Assembly (NCBI GenBank): GCA_964547855.1
Contig: CAZJPG010000007.1
Coordinates: 1 to 57,295 of the forward strand
Source of the DNA: JBAZHE01 sp964547855
Lineage (GTDB): Bacteria > Patescibacteriota > Patescibacteriia > Patescibacteriales > WJLG01
Length of the DNA: 57,295 nt
Reading direction: 5' to 3'
Shown: positions 30,401 to 37,290 of the stretch, in pieces
Numbering within the stretch: position 1 is the first letter of the stretch
Layout: each line of letters starts with the position of its first letter
Made by a program: the position numbers and the translations under genes
The notes under the pieces: generated by a model
What the model saw: only the letters and a program-made list of their open reading frames with translations
Database searches by the model: none
What the model was told of the DNA's origin: nothing

Positions 30401-30795
30401 GGGGATGAAGGGAATCGATAACGAGATCCTTCTTTTCCGCGTGCAGGGCGCGTTGGGGCATCGCGTTAAAACGTCCCAAAGGCATAAATGCCAAAAACTT
30501 CGCGAAGGCCGCCTTCTCTTGGAAGGTTCCAGCTTTCGCTCCCGTCGCCGCTTAATAATTAAGCTTTGCGACGCATCCCGCTTCGCCACTCCTCTAACGG
30601 GGTTGGGGTGTCAAATCAGAGGATAGGGTATTACCTTAAGTCTTTTAGGTGGTTCCCCGAAAGCAACAAAGGGCTCGTCCGAAATTATTTCTCTCCTGAC
30701 TTTTTAACTTCGGATTAAAAAAATTAAGCCGGGATAACCTTGTAGAAGCGCCGACAAGAACTTGTTAGACGCGGGTTCAACTCCCGCCATCTCCA
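30401..30795 (+). ncRNA. ssrA: Transfer-messenger RNA (tmRNA)
   Basis: The 5' end GGGGATGAAGGGAATCGA (30401-30418) and the 3' end GACGCGGGTTCAACTCCCGC with CATCTCC are classic tmRNA termini. GGGGATG pairs with CATCTCC to form the acceptor stem, with discriminator A at 30795; CCA is not encoded. The tag frame starts at the resume codon GCC at 30490 and runs 21 codons to TAATAA at 30553. It gives AKNFAKAAFSW, KVPAF and a hydrophobic APVAA end suitable for protease recognition. tmRNA rescues stalled ribosomes together with SmpB, encoded immediately upstream. The gene is contiguous, not a two-piece form. Confidence 0.95.
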
Positions 30796-30819
30796 CGTAG
30801 TGTTTATTATTTTGTGCTT

Positions 30820-30905
30820 GCCGCGATGGCGGAATTGGTAGACGCGAGGGACTTAAAATCCCTTTCCATTCAACCGGAGTGTGGGTTCGATTCCCACTCG
30901 CGGCA
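30820..30905 (+). tRNA. tRNA-Leu (anticodon UAA)
   Basis: An 86-base cloverleaf with acceptor GCCGCGA / TCGCGGC, the D-arm GGCGGAATTGGTAGACGC, and anticodon loop CTTAAAA, which reads UUA and UUG. It has a long variable arm and the T-arm GTGGGTTCGATTCCCAC. The long variable arm fits the class II leucine type. CCA is not encoded. It lies 24 bases after the tmRNA gene. Confidence 0.96.
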
Positions 30906-31050
30906 CAAAAGATCTTAAAGATTAGCAATTTAAAGTTAGCCAAATTTTAAAACTTGATTTTTATTGGTCTGTCTGATATTATAGATTTTGAAATTAGAGA
31001 ATTGGTATTTTTTGAGAATTTCAAATTCAAGATTTGAAATTTATTTTTTT

Positions 31051-31122
31051 GCGGGTATCGTATAATGGCTATTATGCTACCTTGCCATGGTAGAGAAACG
31101 GGTCCGATTCCCGTTACCCGCT
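31051..31122 (+). tRNA. tRNA-Gly (anticodon GCC)
   Basis: A 72-base cloverleaf with acceptor GCGGGTA / TACCCGC, anticodon stem CTACC / GGTAG with loop TTGCCAT, and T-arm ACGGGTCCGATTCCCGT. Discriminator T and no encoded CCA. The T-loop starts TCC rather than the usual TTC, a small deviation. Confidence 0.95.
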
Positions 31123-31142
31123 CACGAATTTCTTACAAGAAG

Positions 31143-31168
31143 CAGAGTTTGAAAACTCTGTTTTTTGT
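31143..31168 (+). terminator. Intrinsic terminator after tRNA-Gly
   Basis: The stem CAGAGT / ACTCTG with a 6-base loop is followed by TTTTTTG. Confidence 0.8.
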
Positions 31169-31205
31169 TTATTGTTTTTTTATTTTTTACCACCATTGTA
31201 TTCGG

Positions 31206-31234
31206 TTGACATGACTCATTTTTGACGGTATATT
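31206..31234 (+). promoter_or_regulatory. Promoter of the amino-acid kinase gene
   Basis: A perfect TTGACA (31206-31211), 17 bases, TATATT (31229-31234). The AAAAGGAG at 31257-31264 gives a strong SD seven bases before the ATG. Confidence 0.75.
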
Positions 31235-31270
31235 TTTTCAAGCACTTTTACATTTCAAAAGGAGATCGTT

Positions 31271-32083
31271 ATGGAACAAGCAGCTGTTCTTCGTGAATGT
31301 CTTGCGCAGCTTGCCAAGTTTTTTGGAAAAGTTTTTGTCGTTAAGATCGGTGGAGAGGCGTTGATAAGTCCTTGCTTCAAGCAAATGATCGAAGATCTTT
31401 CTCTGTTGGCCGCGACCGGAATAAAGATCGTCCTGGTCTTTGGTTCTGGACAGCAAATAGATGAAAGGATGCGAGTACAAGAACTTAAAATAACAAAGAT
31501 CAACGGTCGCAGAATAACATCTCCAGAGGCTATGAAAATCGTCTCCGAGGTCGCGGATGAAGAGTATTATAAGATAGAGTCGATAGTAAAAGCAACTCAG
31601 TTGGGTGTAACGACTATTCGTTCTTTTTGTTCGGCAGAGCCGCTGGGAGAAGAAAATGAGTTGACCGGAGAACCTATCAAGGTTTTGGGTGGTGATATTT
31701 TGGGGCGTGGTTGTCTGTATGTCTTTAGTCCGGTCTGTATTCATTTAAGTTCTGTCGGAGAAAAAGATCGGTTTTTAAATGCCAACGCCGACGATGTCGC
31801 CATGACGGTGGCCAAAAGCCTTGGAGCTGAAAAATTGATCTTTTTGACTAATGTCGAAGGCGTGATATCTGACAATAAGTTAGTATCAAGCATAACGACG
31901 GTCGAATCGGAAAAACTTATAGAACGCGGAATTATTTCCGGCGGCATGATACCCAAGATCCGTGCGGCGGCCAGTGCTTTCTCTTTTGGGGTCAAGTCTT
32001 GTCATATCATTAGTTATAAAAACGGTTCGATCCTTTCTGAGATTTTGACCACAGTCGGTTCAGGCACCATGATAATAGCCTAA
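31271..32083 (+). CDS. argB: Acetylglutamate kinase-like amino-acid kinase
   Basis: The 270-residue protein has the amino-acid kinase fold of N-acetylglutamate kinase. It shows VVKIGGEAL near the N-terminus, VLVFGSGQQID and NGRRITSPEAM. NADDVAMTVAKSLGAEKLIFLTNVEGV and GGMIPKIRAA follow, and the nucleotide-binding C-terminus ends in SGTMI. NAGK phosphorylates N-acetylglutamate in arginine synthesis. The usual nucleotide loop VHGGG is replaced by VFGSG, so substrate or activity may differ. It stands alone with its own promoter, SD and terminator, and no other arginine genes are nearby. A relative acting on another small acid is possible. Confidence 0.7.
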   Translation: MEQAAVLRECLAQLAKFFGKVFVVKIGGEALISPCFKQMIEDLSLLAATGIKIVLVFGSGQQIDERMRVQELKITKINGRRITSPEAMKIVSEVADEEYYKIESIVKATQLGVTTIRSFCSAEPLGEENELTGEPIKVLGGDILGRGCLYVFSPVCIHLSSVGEKDRFLNANADDVAMTVAKSLGAEKLIFLTNVEGVISDNKLVSSITTVESEKLIERGIISGGMIPKIRAAASAFSFGVKSCHIISYKNGSILSEILTTVGSGTMIIA

Positions 32084-32086
32084 AAC

Positions 32087-32124
32087 AAAACCGTCGAAGC
32101 ATTTATTCGCTCGACGGTTTTTTA
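32087..32124. terminator. Bidirectional terminator between convergent genes
   Basis: A perfect 11-bp stem, AAAACCGTCGA / TCGACGGTTTT, with a 13-base loop and T/A runs on both sides. Confidence 0.88.
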
Positions 32125-32126
32125 TT

Positions 32127-33833
32127 TTATCTATATTCAGCTAAGTATATATCACTAGCCGTGCCTTTTTGCGTGGAGTAGACGACGGCCATGTTGCCGT
32201 GCAGTGATGTCGCCTTGAGACCAACATCCTCTTCTGTGACCGGAAAAGGAATTTCATATCCGGTCGCGGCCCTAGCGATATCAAAGGCGTCAGTCCAAGT
32301 CTTTCCATTGTCATAACTTAAAGACCCTTTGAGTCTTCCATTGGCGCCCATTGATGTCCATGTGGCTAAGAAAATATTGGCGCTGCCGGTTATTTGAAAA
32401 TTACGATAGTATGAATTACTGGACTGTATCAAGATTCTTTCTGGTGACGAGAGATCGCTTCCGCCTAACACTATTCCTAGGTGCTTGTTAGCTTCGGATT
32501 CTGGGCCGTAGGAATAGGATCGCCCAAGAAAAACCTTTCCGTTTATAAACATCGCTGATTGAGAGCCAAGTCTAGTTTCGGTGGTATCGCCGCCTCTGAT
32601 CTCTGAATAATTTGATCCTCCGTCAAGGCTTTGGAACATCCAATTGCTTCCAACTATGGTTATTTTTTGACCGGTCGCATAGGCCGCTGCCAGAATCCCG
32701 TCGCCGACATCCTTGACGTCATTTCCCCAAGTAGAGCCATCGGAAACAACTGAACGTATCTTGTAGGCACAACCAAAAAGTTGAGTGTTAACTTTGTAAT
32801 TGAAGACGAGGACGTTCCCGTTTTCTCCTGTGATGATCGCCTCTGGATACGATGGGCTGCAAGAGCTGTCTTGATTGAGATAGGTCTTTATCATTCTCCA
32901 TGAATTTCCATTGTCGAACGTTTCCATGATATGAGTCTGACCATTGCCAGAGACCGCCAACTTGCTTATATCGCCTTGAGCATCGAACCAAGGATGTGCT
33001 TTTTGGGCATTATTGACTAGCAATACTTCATTATTAAAATAAACCTCATTGCTTCTCCTGACGCGGTAGTATAGGTTGTTGTATTTGTCGGCATAGAATA
33101 TCCATAGATCGCCTTTAGGGGAGTAATAGGCTTGAGGAACATAGCGATTCGAGGCTATTTTTTCTGAGCCTCTCCAGGCGAGATTTTCTGATGATACTAC
33201 CTCTTCGCTTGTTGTTGATTCCTTTGGCTGAACGTTGGTATTTTCAGTTGAAGTAGCGACAGGGTTCTCAGTCGTATTATTACTCTCTTCTGTGGTTGTT
33301 GTAGATTCTTCGGTCGGCTTAGTCTTTTCGTCTGGAGTTGTTGTTGGGGTGGTGGTTGGAGTAGTTGATTTTGCCGATGGTATTTTATTTAAGTTGGCAT
33401 TGGTTATGCCAAGTCCTTTGCTGCGCATTAAGGCAAAAGCGTCGGATGGACGTCCGAGATAGTATTTTTTAAAGTCCAAGGGGTTTATGTAGTAGGCTTC
33501 GCCGTTGGCTTGCACGGCTATCACTATTCTTCCGGCTAGCTTTTTAGCGAAGGACAAGTCTTTGTCTTTCTCATTCGGAGCGGCGATCTTAGCCAGGTCA
33601 GCATTGCTTATTCCAAGTCCATAGCTTCTCATGACCGCAAAGGCGTCAGCTGGACGTCCGAGATAGACTCTATTGCCAGACGATGGGTCGACATACCAAG
33701 CCTCTCCTTTGGACTCGACTTGAAGAAGGATCCTTCCCTTAAGGGAGGACGACATGGAGTCGGCGGCCATAGCCGTTAATGGGGTGGTGGCCATGAAAAT
33801 AGCCGCCAGCAGAAAAAGATGTTTTTTTATCAT
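32127..33833 (-). CDS. Secreted protein with paired GRI...YLGRP repeats and a sialidase-like domain
   Basis: The 568-residue protein has an N-terminal signal peptide (LFLLAAIFMATTPLTAMAAD). Two tandem repeats of about 50 residues follow (32-81 and 99-147), each of the form GRI-x-VQ-GEAYYI-YLGRPSDAFA-MRS-GLGI. A Thr/Pro/Glu linker leads to a C-terminal half with BNR-like blocks such as TFDNGNSWRMI, SLDGGSNYSEIRGG and LSYDNGKTWTDA, suggesting a beta-propeller of sialidase type. The repeats are seen in surface proteins of patescibacteria and may bind cell wall or glycan. No full catalytic sialidase set can be confirmed, so carbohydrate binding is as likely as hydrolysis. Confidence 0.75.
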   Translation of the reverse strand: MIKKHLFLLAAIFMATTPLTAMAADSMSSSLKGRILLQVESKGEAWYVDPSSGNRVYLGRPADAFAVMRSYGLGISNADLAKIAAPNEKDKDLSFAKKLAGRIVIAVQANGEAYYINPLDFKKYYLGRPSDAFALMRSKGLGITNANLNKIPSAKSTTPTTTPTTTPDEKTKPTEESTTTTEESNNTTENPVATSTENTNVQPKESTTSEEVVSSENLAWRGSEKIASNRYVPQAYYSPKGDLWIFYADKYNNLYYRVRRSNEVYFNNEVLLVNNAQKAHPWFDAQGDISKLAVSGNGQTHIMETFDNGNSWRMIKTYLNQDSSCSPSYPEAIITGENGNVLVFNYKVNTQLFGCAYKIRSVVSDGSTWGNDVKDVGDGILAAAYATGQKITIVGSNWMFQSLDGGSNYSEIRGGDTTETRLGSQSAMFINGKVFLGRSYSYGPESEANKHLGIVLGGSDLSSPERILIQSSNSYYRNFQITGSANIFLATWTSMGANGRLKGSLSYDNGKTWTDAFDIARAATGYEIPFPVTEEDVGLKATSLHGNMAVVYSTQKGTASDIYLAEYR

Positions 33834-33907
33834 AATAAATGGTGACCGCCTAAAGTGAAAGCGGTACTGATTAATAGTATACTACTAGTATATAACAAAA
33901 CACGTGT

Positions 33908-33913
33908 TATAAT
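33908..33913 (+). promoter_or_regulatory. -10 element and ACGT palindrome before the cupin gene
   Basis: TATAAT (33908-33913) follows directly on the palindrome AACACGTGTT (33899-33908), 29 bases before the ATG at 33943. The palindrome could be an operator; no clear -35 is visible. The repeat-rich TAGTATACTACTAGTATA lies just upstream, in the divergent spacer. Confidence 0.4.
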
Positions 33914-33942
33914 AAGAGAAGATAAATTAATCAAAATATTGT

Positions 33943-34209
33943 ATGGATATACAAGTTAAAAAGGCCACTGAAGACGACATTAAAGAGGCGGAGAATTGGG
34001 GTGATTGGGAGAAAGAAGTTTCGGAGTTCCCGTGGGAATATTCCGATAAAGAAACTTGCTACATAATGGAAGGTCGTGCGACCGTCACTCCGGAAAATGG
34101 CAAACCAGCTTCTTTCGGGCCTGGCGATCTAGTCGTTTTTCCTGATGGCGCTAAGTGCGTTTGGAAGGTGGAGGAACCAATTAAGAAAAAATATAAATTC
34201 GGCGATTAA
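33943..34209 (+). CDS. Cupin-fold protein (DUF861/EutQ-like)
   Basis: The 88-residue protein is a single small cupin barrel: EFPWEYSDKETCYIMEGRATVTP then GDLVVFPDGAKCVWKVEEPIKKKYKF. This matches the cupin_3 (DUF861) family, whose members bind small molecules or act in sugar and amine metabolism. The usual metal-binding histidines are missing, so metal-dependent catalysis is doubtful. It is followed 26 bases later by the phosphohexomutase gene, which hints at sugar metabolism. Confidence 0.82.
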   Translation: MDIQVKKATEDDIKEAENWGDWEKEVSEFPWEYSDKETCYIMEGRATVTPENGKPASFGPGDLVVFPDGAKCVWKVEEPIKKKYKFGD

Positions 34210-34235
34210 GCCGATAAAGATATTAAATCATTGAT

Positions 34236-35669
34236 ATGAATATCACTCCTTTTATTTTTCGTAATTATGACATTCGTGGACGTTTACCAGAAGAGCTTGA
34301 TGCCGAAAAAGTGAAAGCCATAGGCCGTTCTTATGGAACGTTTTTATATCGCCGCAAAATCTATCAAGCCGTAGTTGGACATGATTGTCGTCTGTCTGGC
34401 AAGGAGTTTAGTGCGGCTTATATAGATGGTTTAACATCTGCTGGAATAGACGTGATCGATATTGGCATGGTTATGACTCAAATGGTTTACTTTGCTCAAT
34501 ATTATTTTCAGACCAATGGCGGAACCATGATCACTGCTTCGCACAATCCTTGGAATTATAATGGATTTAAGATAGCCACTTCTTATTCCCAGACAACTTT
34601 AATACCAGATGTTCAGGAAATAAAAAAAGTTGCTCTAGAAGATTCTTTCTATAATGCTCCTCGAAAGGGTTCAGTGACCAAAGCTGATATTGGTGAAATA
34701 TACAAAAAGGATGTTTTAAAGAGAGTGAAGTTAAAGAAAAAATTCAAGGTTTTGTTGGATTTTCGTCATGGCACACCTGGCATGTATATACCTGATATAT
34801 TGCGCGAGGCTGGTTGTGAGGTGGTTGCTAAGAATGACAATGTTGATGGGCGCTTCCCCGGCGGCACTCCTGATCCAACAGATGAGCACTATATGCGCGG
34901 TCTTGGCGAGGAGGTTAAAAATGGTAATTTCGACATCGGTCTTTGCTATGACGGTGACGGAGACCGCATAGGCATGGTTGATGAAAGGGGACGTATCATG
35001 TGGAATGATATTATGGTGGCTATTTTCGCTCAAGAGATATTAGAGAGATTCCCTGGATCCAAGATCATTTATAACAATCTCTGTACTCAAATAGTCCCTT
35101 GGGCTATTAAACAGGCTGGCGGAGTGCCGATTATGTGGTTGACTGGCCATGCTTTCATTAAATCCAAAATAGCTAAAGAGAATGCGGCTTTTGGTGGTGA
35201 GCTTTCTGGACATTTCTTTTTTAAGGATAATTTTTATGGTCATGATGATGGTAGTTATGCGACTTTGCGCTTATTGGAATATATGTCCGAGAAAGACCAG
35301 AAGCTAAGCGATATTTTTGATCGTTATCCTAAATATTTTTCTTCACCAGAGATTAAGATCGGTTGCCCAGATGATAAAAAAATAGACGTCATTAAGACTT
35401 TGTCTGATAAATTTAAAAAGGACTTTCCTGAAGGGGTGATCAGTGATGATAAGGACATTCCTAATAATGATGGTGTACGTATCGACTTTGAGGATGGAAT
35501 GATGATTTTCCGCTACTCTCAAAACGGCCCATATATAACGGTGCGTTTCGAGGCTAAGGATAAAGATGTTTATGAAAAAAGAAAGGAGTACGCTCGTGGC
35601 ATACTAGAAGGCTATCCAGAGATGATCTGGGAGGATGAACTTTGTGTCAACCTTGACGCTTTGAAATAA
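34236..35669 (+). CDS. Phosphomannomutase/phosphoglucomutase
   Basis: The 477-residue alpha-D-phosphohexomutase interconverts hexose 1- and 6-phosphates. The N-terminus FRNYDIRGRLPEEL and the phosphoserine loop MITASHNPWNYNGFK (Ser102) are typical. So are the metal-binding loop CYDGDGDRIGMVDE, the sugar-binding GGELSGHFFFKD and the C-terminal phosphate-binding SQNGPYITVRFEA. It supplies activated sugars for envelope glycans. The promoter of the infC operon lies inside its last codons, with the -35 at 35653. Confidence 0.93.
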   Translation: MNITPFIFRNYDIRGRLPEELDAEKVKAIGRSYGTFLYRRKIYQAVVGHDCRLSGKEFSAAYIDGLTSAGIDVIDIGMVMTQMVYFAQYYFQTNGGTMITASHNPWNYNGFKIATSYSQTTLIPDVQEIKKVALEDSFYNAPRKGSVTKADIGEIYKKDVLKRVKLKKKFKVLLDFRHGTPGMYIPDILREAGCEVVAKNDNVDGRFPGGTPDPTDEHYMRGLGEEVKNGNFDIGLCYDGDGDRIGMVDERGRIMWNDIMVAIFAQEILERFPGSKIIYNNLCTQIVPWAIKQAGGVPIMWLTGHAFIKSKIAKENAAFGGELSGHFFFKDNFYGHDDGSYATLRLLEYMSEKDQKLSDIFDRYPKYFSSPEIKIGCPDDKKIDVIKTLSDKFKKDFPEGVISDDKDIPNNDGVRIDFEDGMMIFRYSQNGPYITVRFEAKDKDVYEKRKEYARGILEGYPEMIWEDELCVNLDALK

Positions 35670-35681
35670 GCCGGATATAAT
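35653..35681 (+). promoter_or_regulatory. Promoter of the infC-rpmI-rplT unit
   Basis: TTGACG (35653-35658, inside the end of the upstream gene), 17 bases, and a perfect TATAAT (35676-35681). The leader to infC is about 30 bases. Confidence 0.75.
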
Positions 35682-35719
35682 AAAATTTAATTTGGCTAAT
35701 TTAAGATTAAACCCAATTT

Positions 35720-36277
35720 ATGCGTCGTAGGTGGCACAAAACGAAACCAAAAGTAGAGGAAGTGAAATTTATTGTCAATGAATTCATTAGAGCTGACAAG
35801 GTTTTTTTGATAGACGATAATGGAGAAGCTCATAATGAAATTGATCTGGAAAAAGCGATAAAAATGGCCAAAGACGCTGAATTGGACTTAGTTTTGGTCA
35901 ATCCTAAGGCCGATCCGCCAGTTGCCAAGATAGCAGATCTTGGACAATTGAAATATGAGACAGAAAAGCGCTTACATAAGCAAAAATTGGCTCAAAAGAA
36001 GATCGATACTAAAGAAATTAGACTATCTGTTCGCATAGGCGACCATGATTATAATGTCAGGCTTGAAAAAGCCAAGGAATTTTTGAATGATGGTGATAAG
36101 ATCAAGGTTGAGGTTGTCCAAAAGGGTCGCGAAAGACAGCACCCAGAGATAGCTATTGACATGATAAAGCGTTTTGAGGCCGATTTACGCGCCACTGGCG
36201 AGTTTAATCTTGGTATGGAACAGCCCTTGACAAGAATGAACGGAAGGTTTAGTATAGTCTTAACGAATAAAAAATAA
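35720..36277 (+). CDS. infC: Translation initiation factor IF-3
   Basis: The 185-residue IF-3 binds the 30S subunit, blocks 50S joining and checks the start codon. The N-terminal domain (FIRADKVFLIDDNGEAHNEIDLEKAIKMAKDAELDLVLVNP) and linker lead to the C-terminal domain (KEIRLSVRIGDHDYNVRLEKAKEFLNDGDKIKVEV). The start is an ordinary ATG rather than the AUU used in many bacteria for autoregulation, and no SD is present. rpmI and rplT follow in the standard order. Confidence 0.96.
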   Translation: MRRRWHKTKPKVEEVKFIVNEFIRADKVFLIDDNGEAHNEIDLEKAIKMAKDAELDLVLVNPKADPPVAKIADLGQLKYETEKRLHKQKLAQKKIDTKEIRLSVRIGDHDYNVRLEKAKEFLNDGDKIKVEVVQKGRERQHPEIAIDMIKRFEADLRATGEFNLGMEQPLTRMNGRFSIVLTNKK

Positions 36278-36285
36278 TATTTGCT

Positions 36286-36310
36286 AAATTCAGGTGAATA
36301 GCCTGAATTT
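36286..36310 (+). promoter_or_regulatory. Hairpin in the infC-rpmI spacer
   Basis: A 9-bp stem, AAATTCAGG / CCTGAATTT, with a 7-base loop lies just before rpmI. In other bacteria L20 represses this operon at such a site; here it could be that, or a partial terminator. Confidence 0.4.
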
Positions 36311-36322
36311 TATATTCAAGAT

Positions 36323-36523
36323 ATGCCGAAAATAAAGAATCACAAGGCCACTGCCAAAAGGTTCGCCGTCACTAAGAAAAAGAAGGTTATGAAGAGGAAG
36401 TGCGGACAGGATCATTTTAACTCTCGCGAGACTGGCAACACCAAAAGAAACAAGCGCCGTGACATCACTTACAGTAACAAACAGGATTCAAAGAATATCA
36501 TCAACCTGATTCCTAATAAATAA
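36323..36523 (+). CDS. rpmI: 50S ribosomal protein L35 (bL35)
   Basis: The 66-residue basic protein starts PKIKNHKATAKRFAVTKKKKV, the L35 N-terminal signature, and contains KRNKRRDITYSNKQ. It lies in the 23S rRNA-rich core of the 50S subunit. It stands between infC and rplT as expected. Confidence 0.93.
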   Translation: MPKIKNHKATAKRFAVTKKKKVMKRKCGQDHFNSRETGNTKRNKRRDITYSNKQDSKNIINLIPNK

Positions 36524-36561
36524 ACTCAAACCGGAGTAACCGTTTTGATAGTCTTAATAAT

Positions 36562-36933
36562 ATGCCTAGAGTAAAAAGAGCAGTTATTCATCTCAAAAAA
36601 AGAAGAAAATTACGTTCTAAGGTAAAAGGATATAAGTGGGGCAGAAAGAATACTGTCCGCCAAGGTAGAACCGCCGCTATAAAGGCTGGTGTTCATGCCT
36701 ATGTAGATCGTCGCAAGAAAAAGCGCACTTTCCGTGCTTTGTGGCAGATCCGCATCAGCGCCGCTTTGGCTGAGCACGAGATCTCTTATTCTAAATTCAT
36801 TGGCGCCTTAAAGGCCGCTAAAATTGAAATCGATCGTAAGGTCTTGTCTGATTTGGCCGCTAAAGAGCCAGCTGTTTTCGCTGCAATCGTCGAAAAGGCC
36901 AAAGCCGCTTCGACCGTTAAGACGGCCAAATAA
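36562..36933 (+). CDS. rplT: 50S ribosomal protein L20 (bL20)
   Basis: The 123-residue protein has the L20 blocks RKLRSKVKGYKWGRKNTVRQ, YVDRRKKKRTFRALWQIRISAA and SYSKFIGALKAAKIEIDRKVLSDLA. L20 is an early 50S assembly protein and often represses its own operon. The Ala/Lys C-terminus is slightly longer than usual. Confidence 0.96.
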   Translation: MPRVKRAVIHLKKRRKLRSKVKGYKWGRKNTVRQGRTAAIKAGVHAYVDRRKKKRTFRALWQIRISAALAEHEISYSKFIGALKAAKIEIDRKVLSDLAAKEPAVFAAIVEKAKAASTVKTAK

Positions 36934-36969
36934 TTTTAGGCCGATTTGAACAAATAACGAAATAAAGCT

Positions 36970-37182
36970 ATGATTTGGTTGAAGATAATTCAGATAGTAG
37001 TGGCCGTTCTCTTGATGTTGGCCATCTTACTTCAAAATAAGGGCTCAGCCGTTTCCGGTGTTTTTGGTGGTGGTGGCAATGTTTATATGACCAAGAGGGG
37101 CTTTGATAAATTTTTGGTCTATGCCACGATCGTTTTAGTGGTGATATTCTTCGGTTTATCCTTGGCTGCCATAATTCTCTAG
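36970..37182 (+). CDS. secG: Protein-export membrane protein SecG
   Basis: The 70-residue protein has two membrane helices joined by a Gly-rich loop: IIQIVVAVLLMLAILLQ, SGVFGGGGNVYMTKRGFDKFL, and a second helix to the end. This is the standard SecG plan; SecG assists the SecYEG translocon. It follows rplT by 36 bases. Confidence 0.92.
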   Translation: MIWLKIIQIVVAVLLMLAILLQNKGSAVSGVFGGGGNVYMTKRGFDKFLVYATIVLVVIFFGLSLAAIIL

Positions 37183-37221
37183 GCTTTCGTTTTTCGTTTT
37201 CATAATAAGGAGGCGATCTTC

Positions 37222-37260
37222 GTGCGATGCGTCTTTTTCAAGGAAAGGCGGCGGTTTTAG
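37222..37260 (+). CDS. Possible 12-codon leader peptide before the solute-binding protein
   Basis: AAGGAGG (37207-37213) stands exactly eight bases before the GTG at 37222, which opens MRCVFFKERRRF then TAG. An ATG at 37227 in another frame would give MRLFQGKAAVLVGEDD, ending at 37277. Such a strong SD with no gene behind it points to a translated leader. Which frame is used cannot be decided by eye. Confidence 0.35.
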   Translation: MRCVFFKERRRF

Positions 37261-37290
37261 TCGGCGAGGACGATTAAAAGCAAAAACCTT

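Noticed and set aside
30704..30943. 79-codon minus-strand frame over the tmRNA end and tRNA-Leu
   Set aside because: It is antisense to two clear RNA genes; such CAASGNRTHT / AGVEPAS-type frames are classic artefacts of tRNA and tmRNA loci.
31238..31744. 168-codon minus-strand frame opposite the amino-acid kinase
   Set aside because: It overlaps a well-supported gene with promoter, SD and conserved motifs; its own product is low-information.
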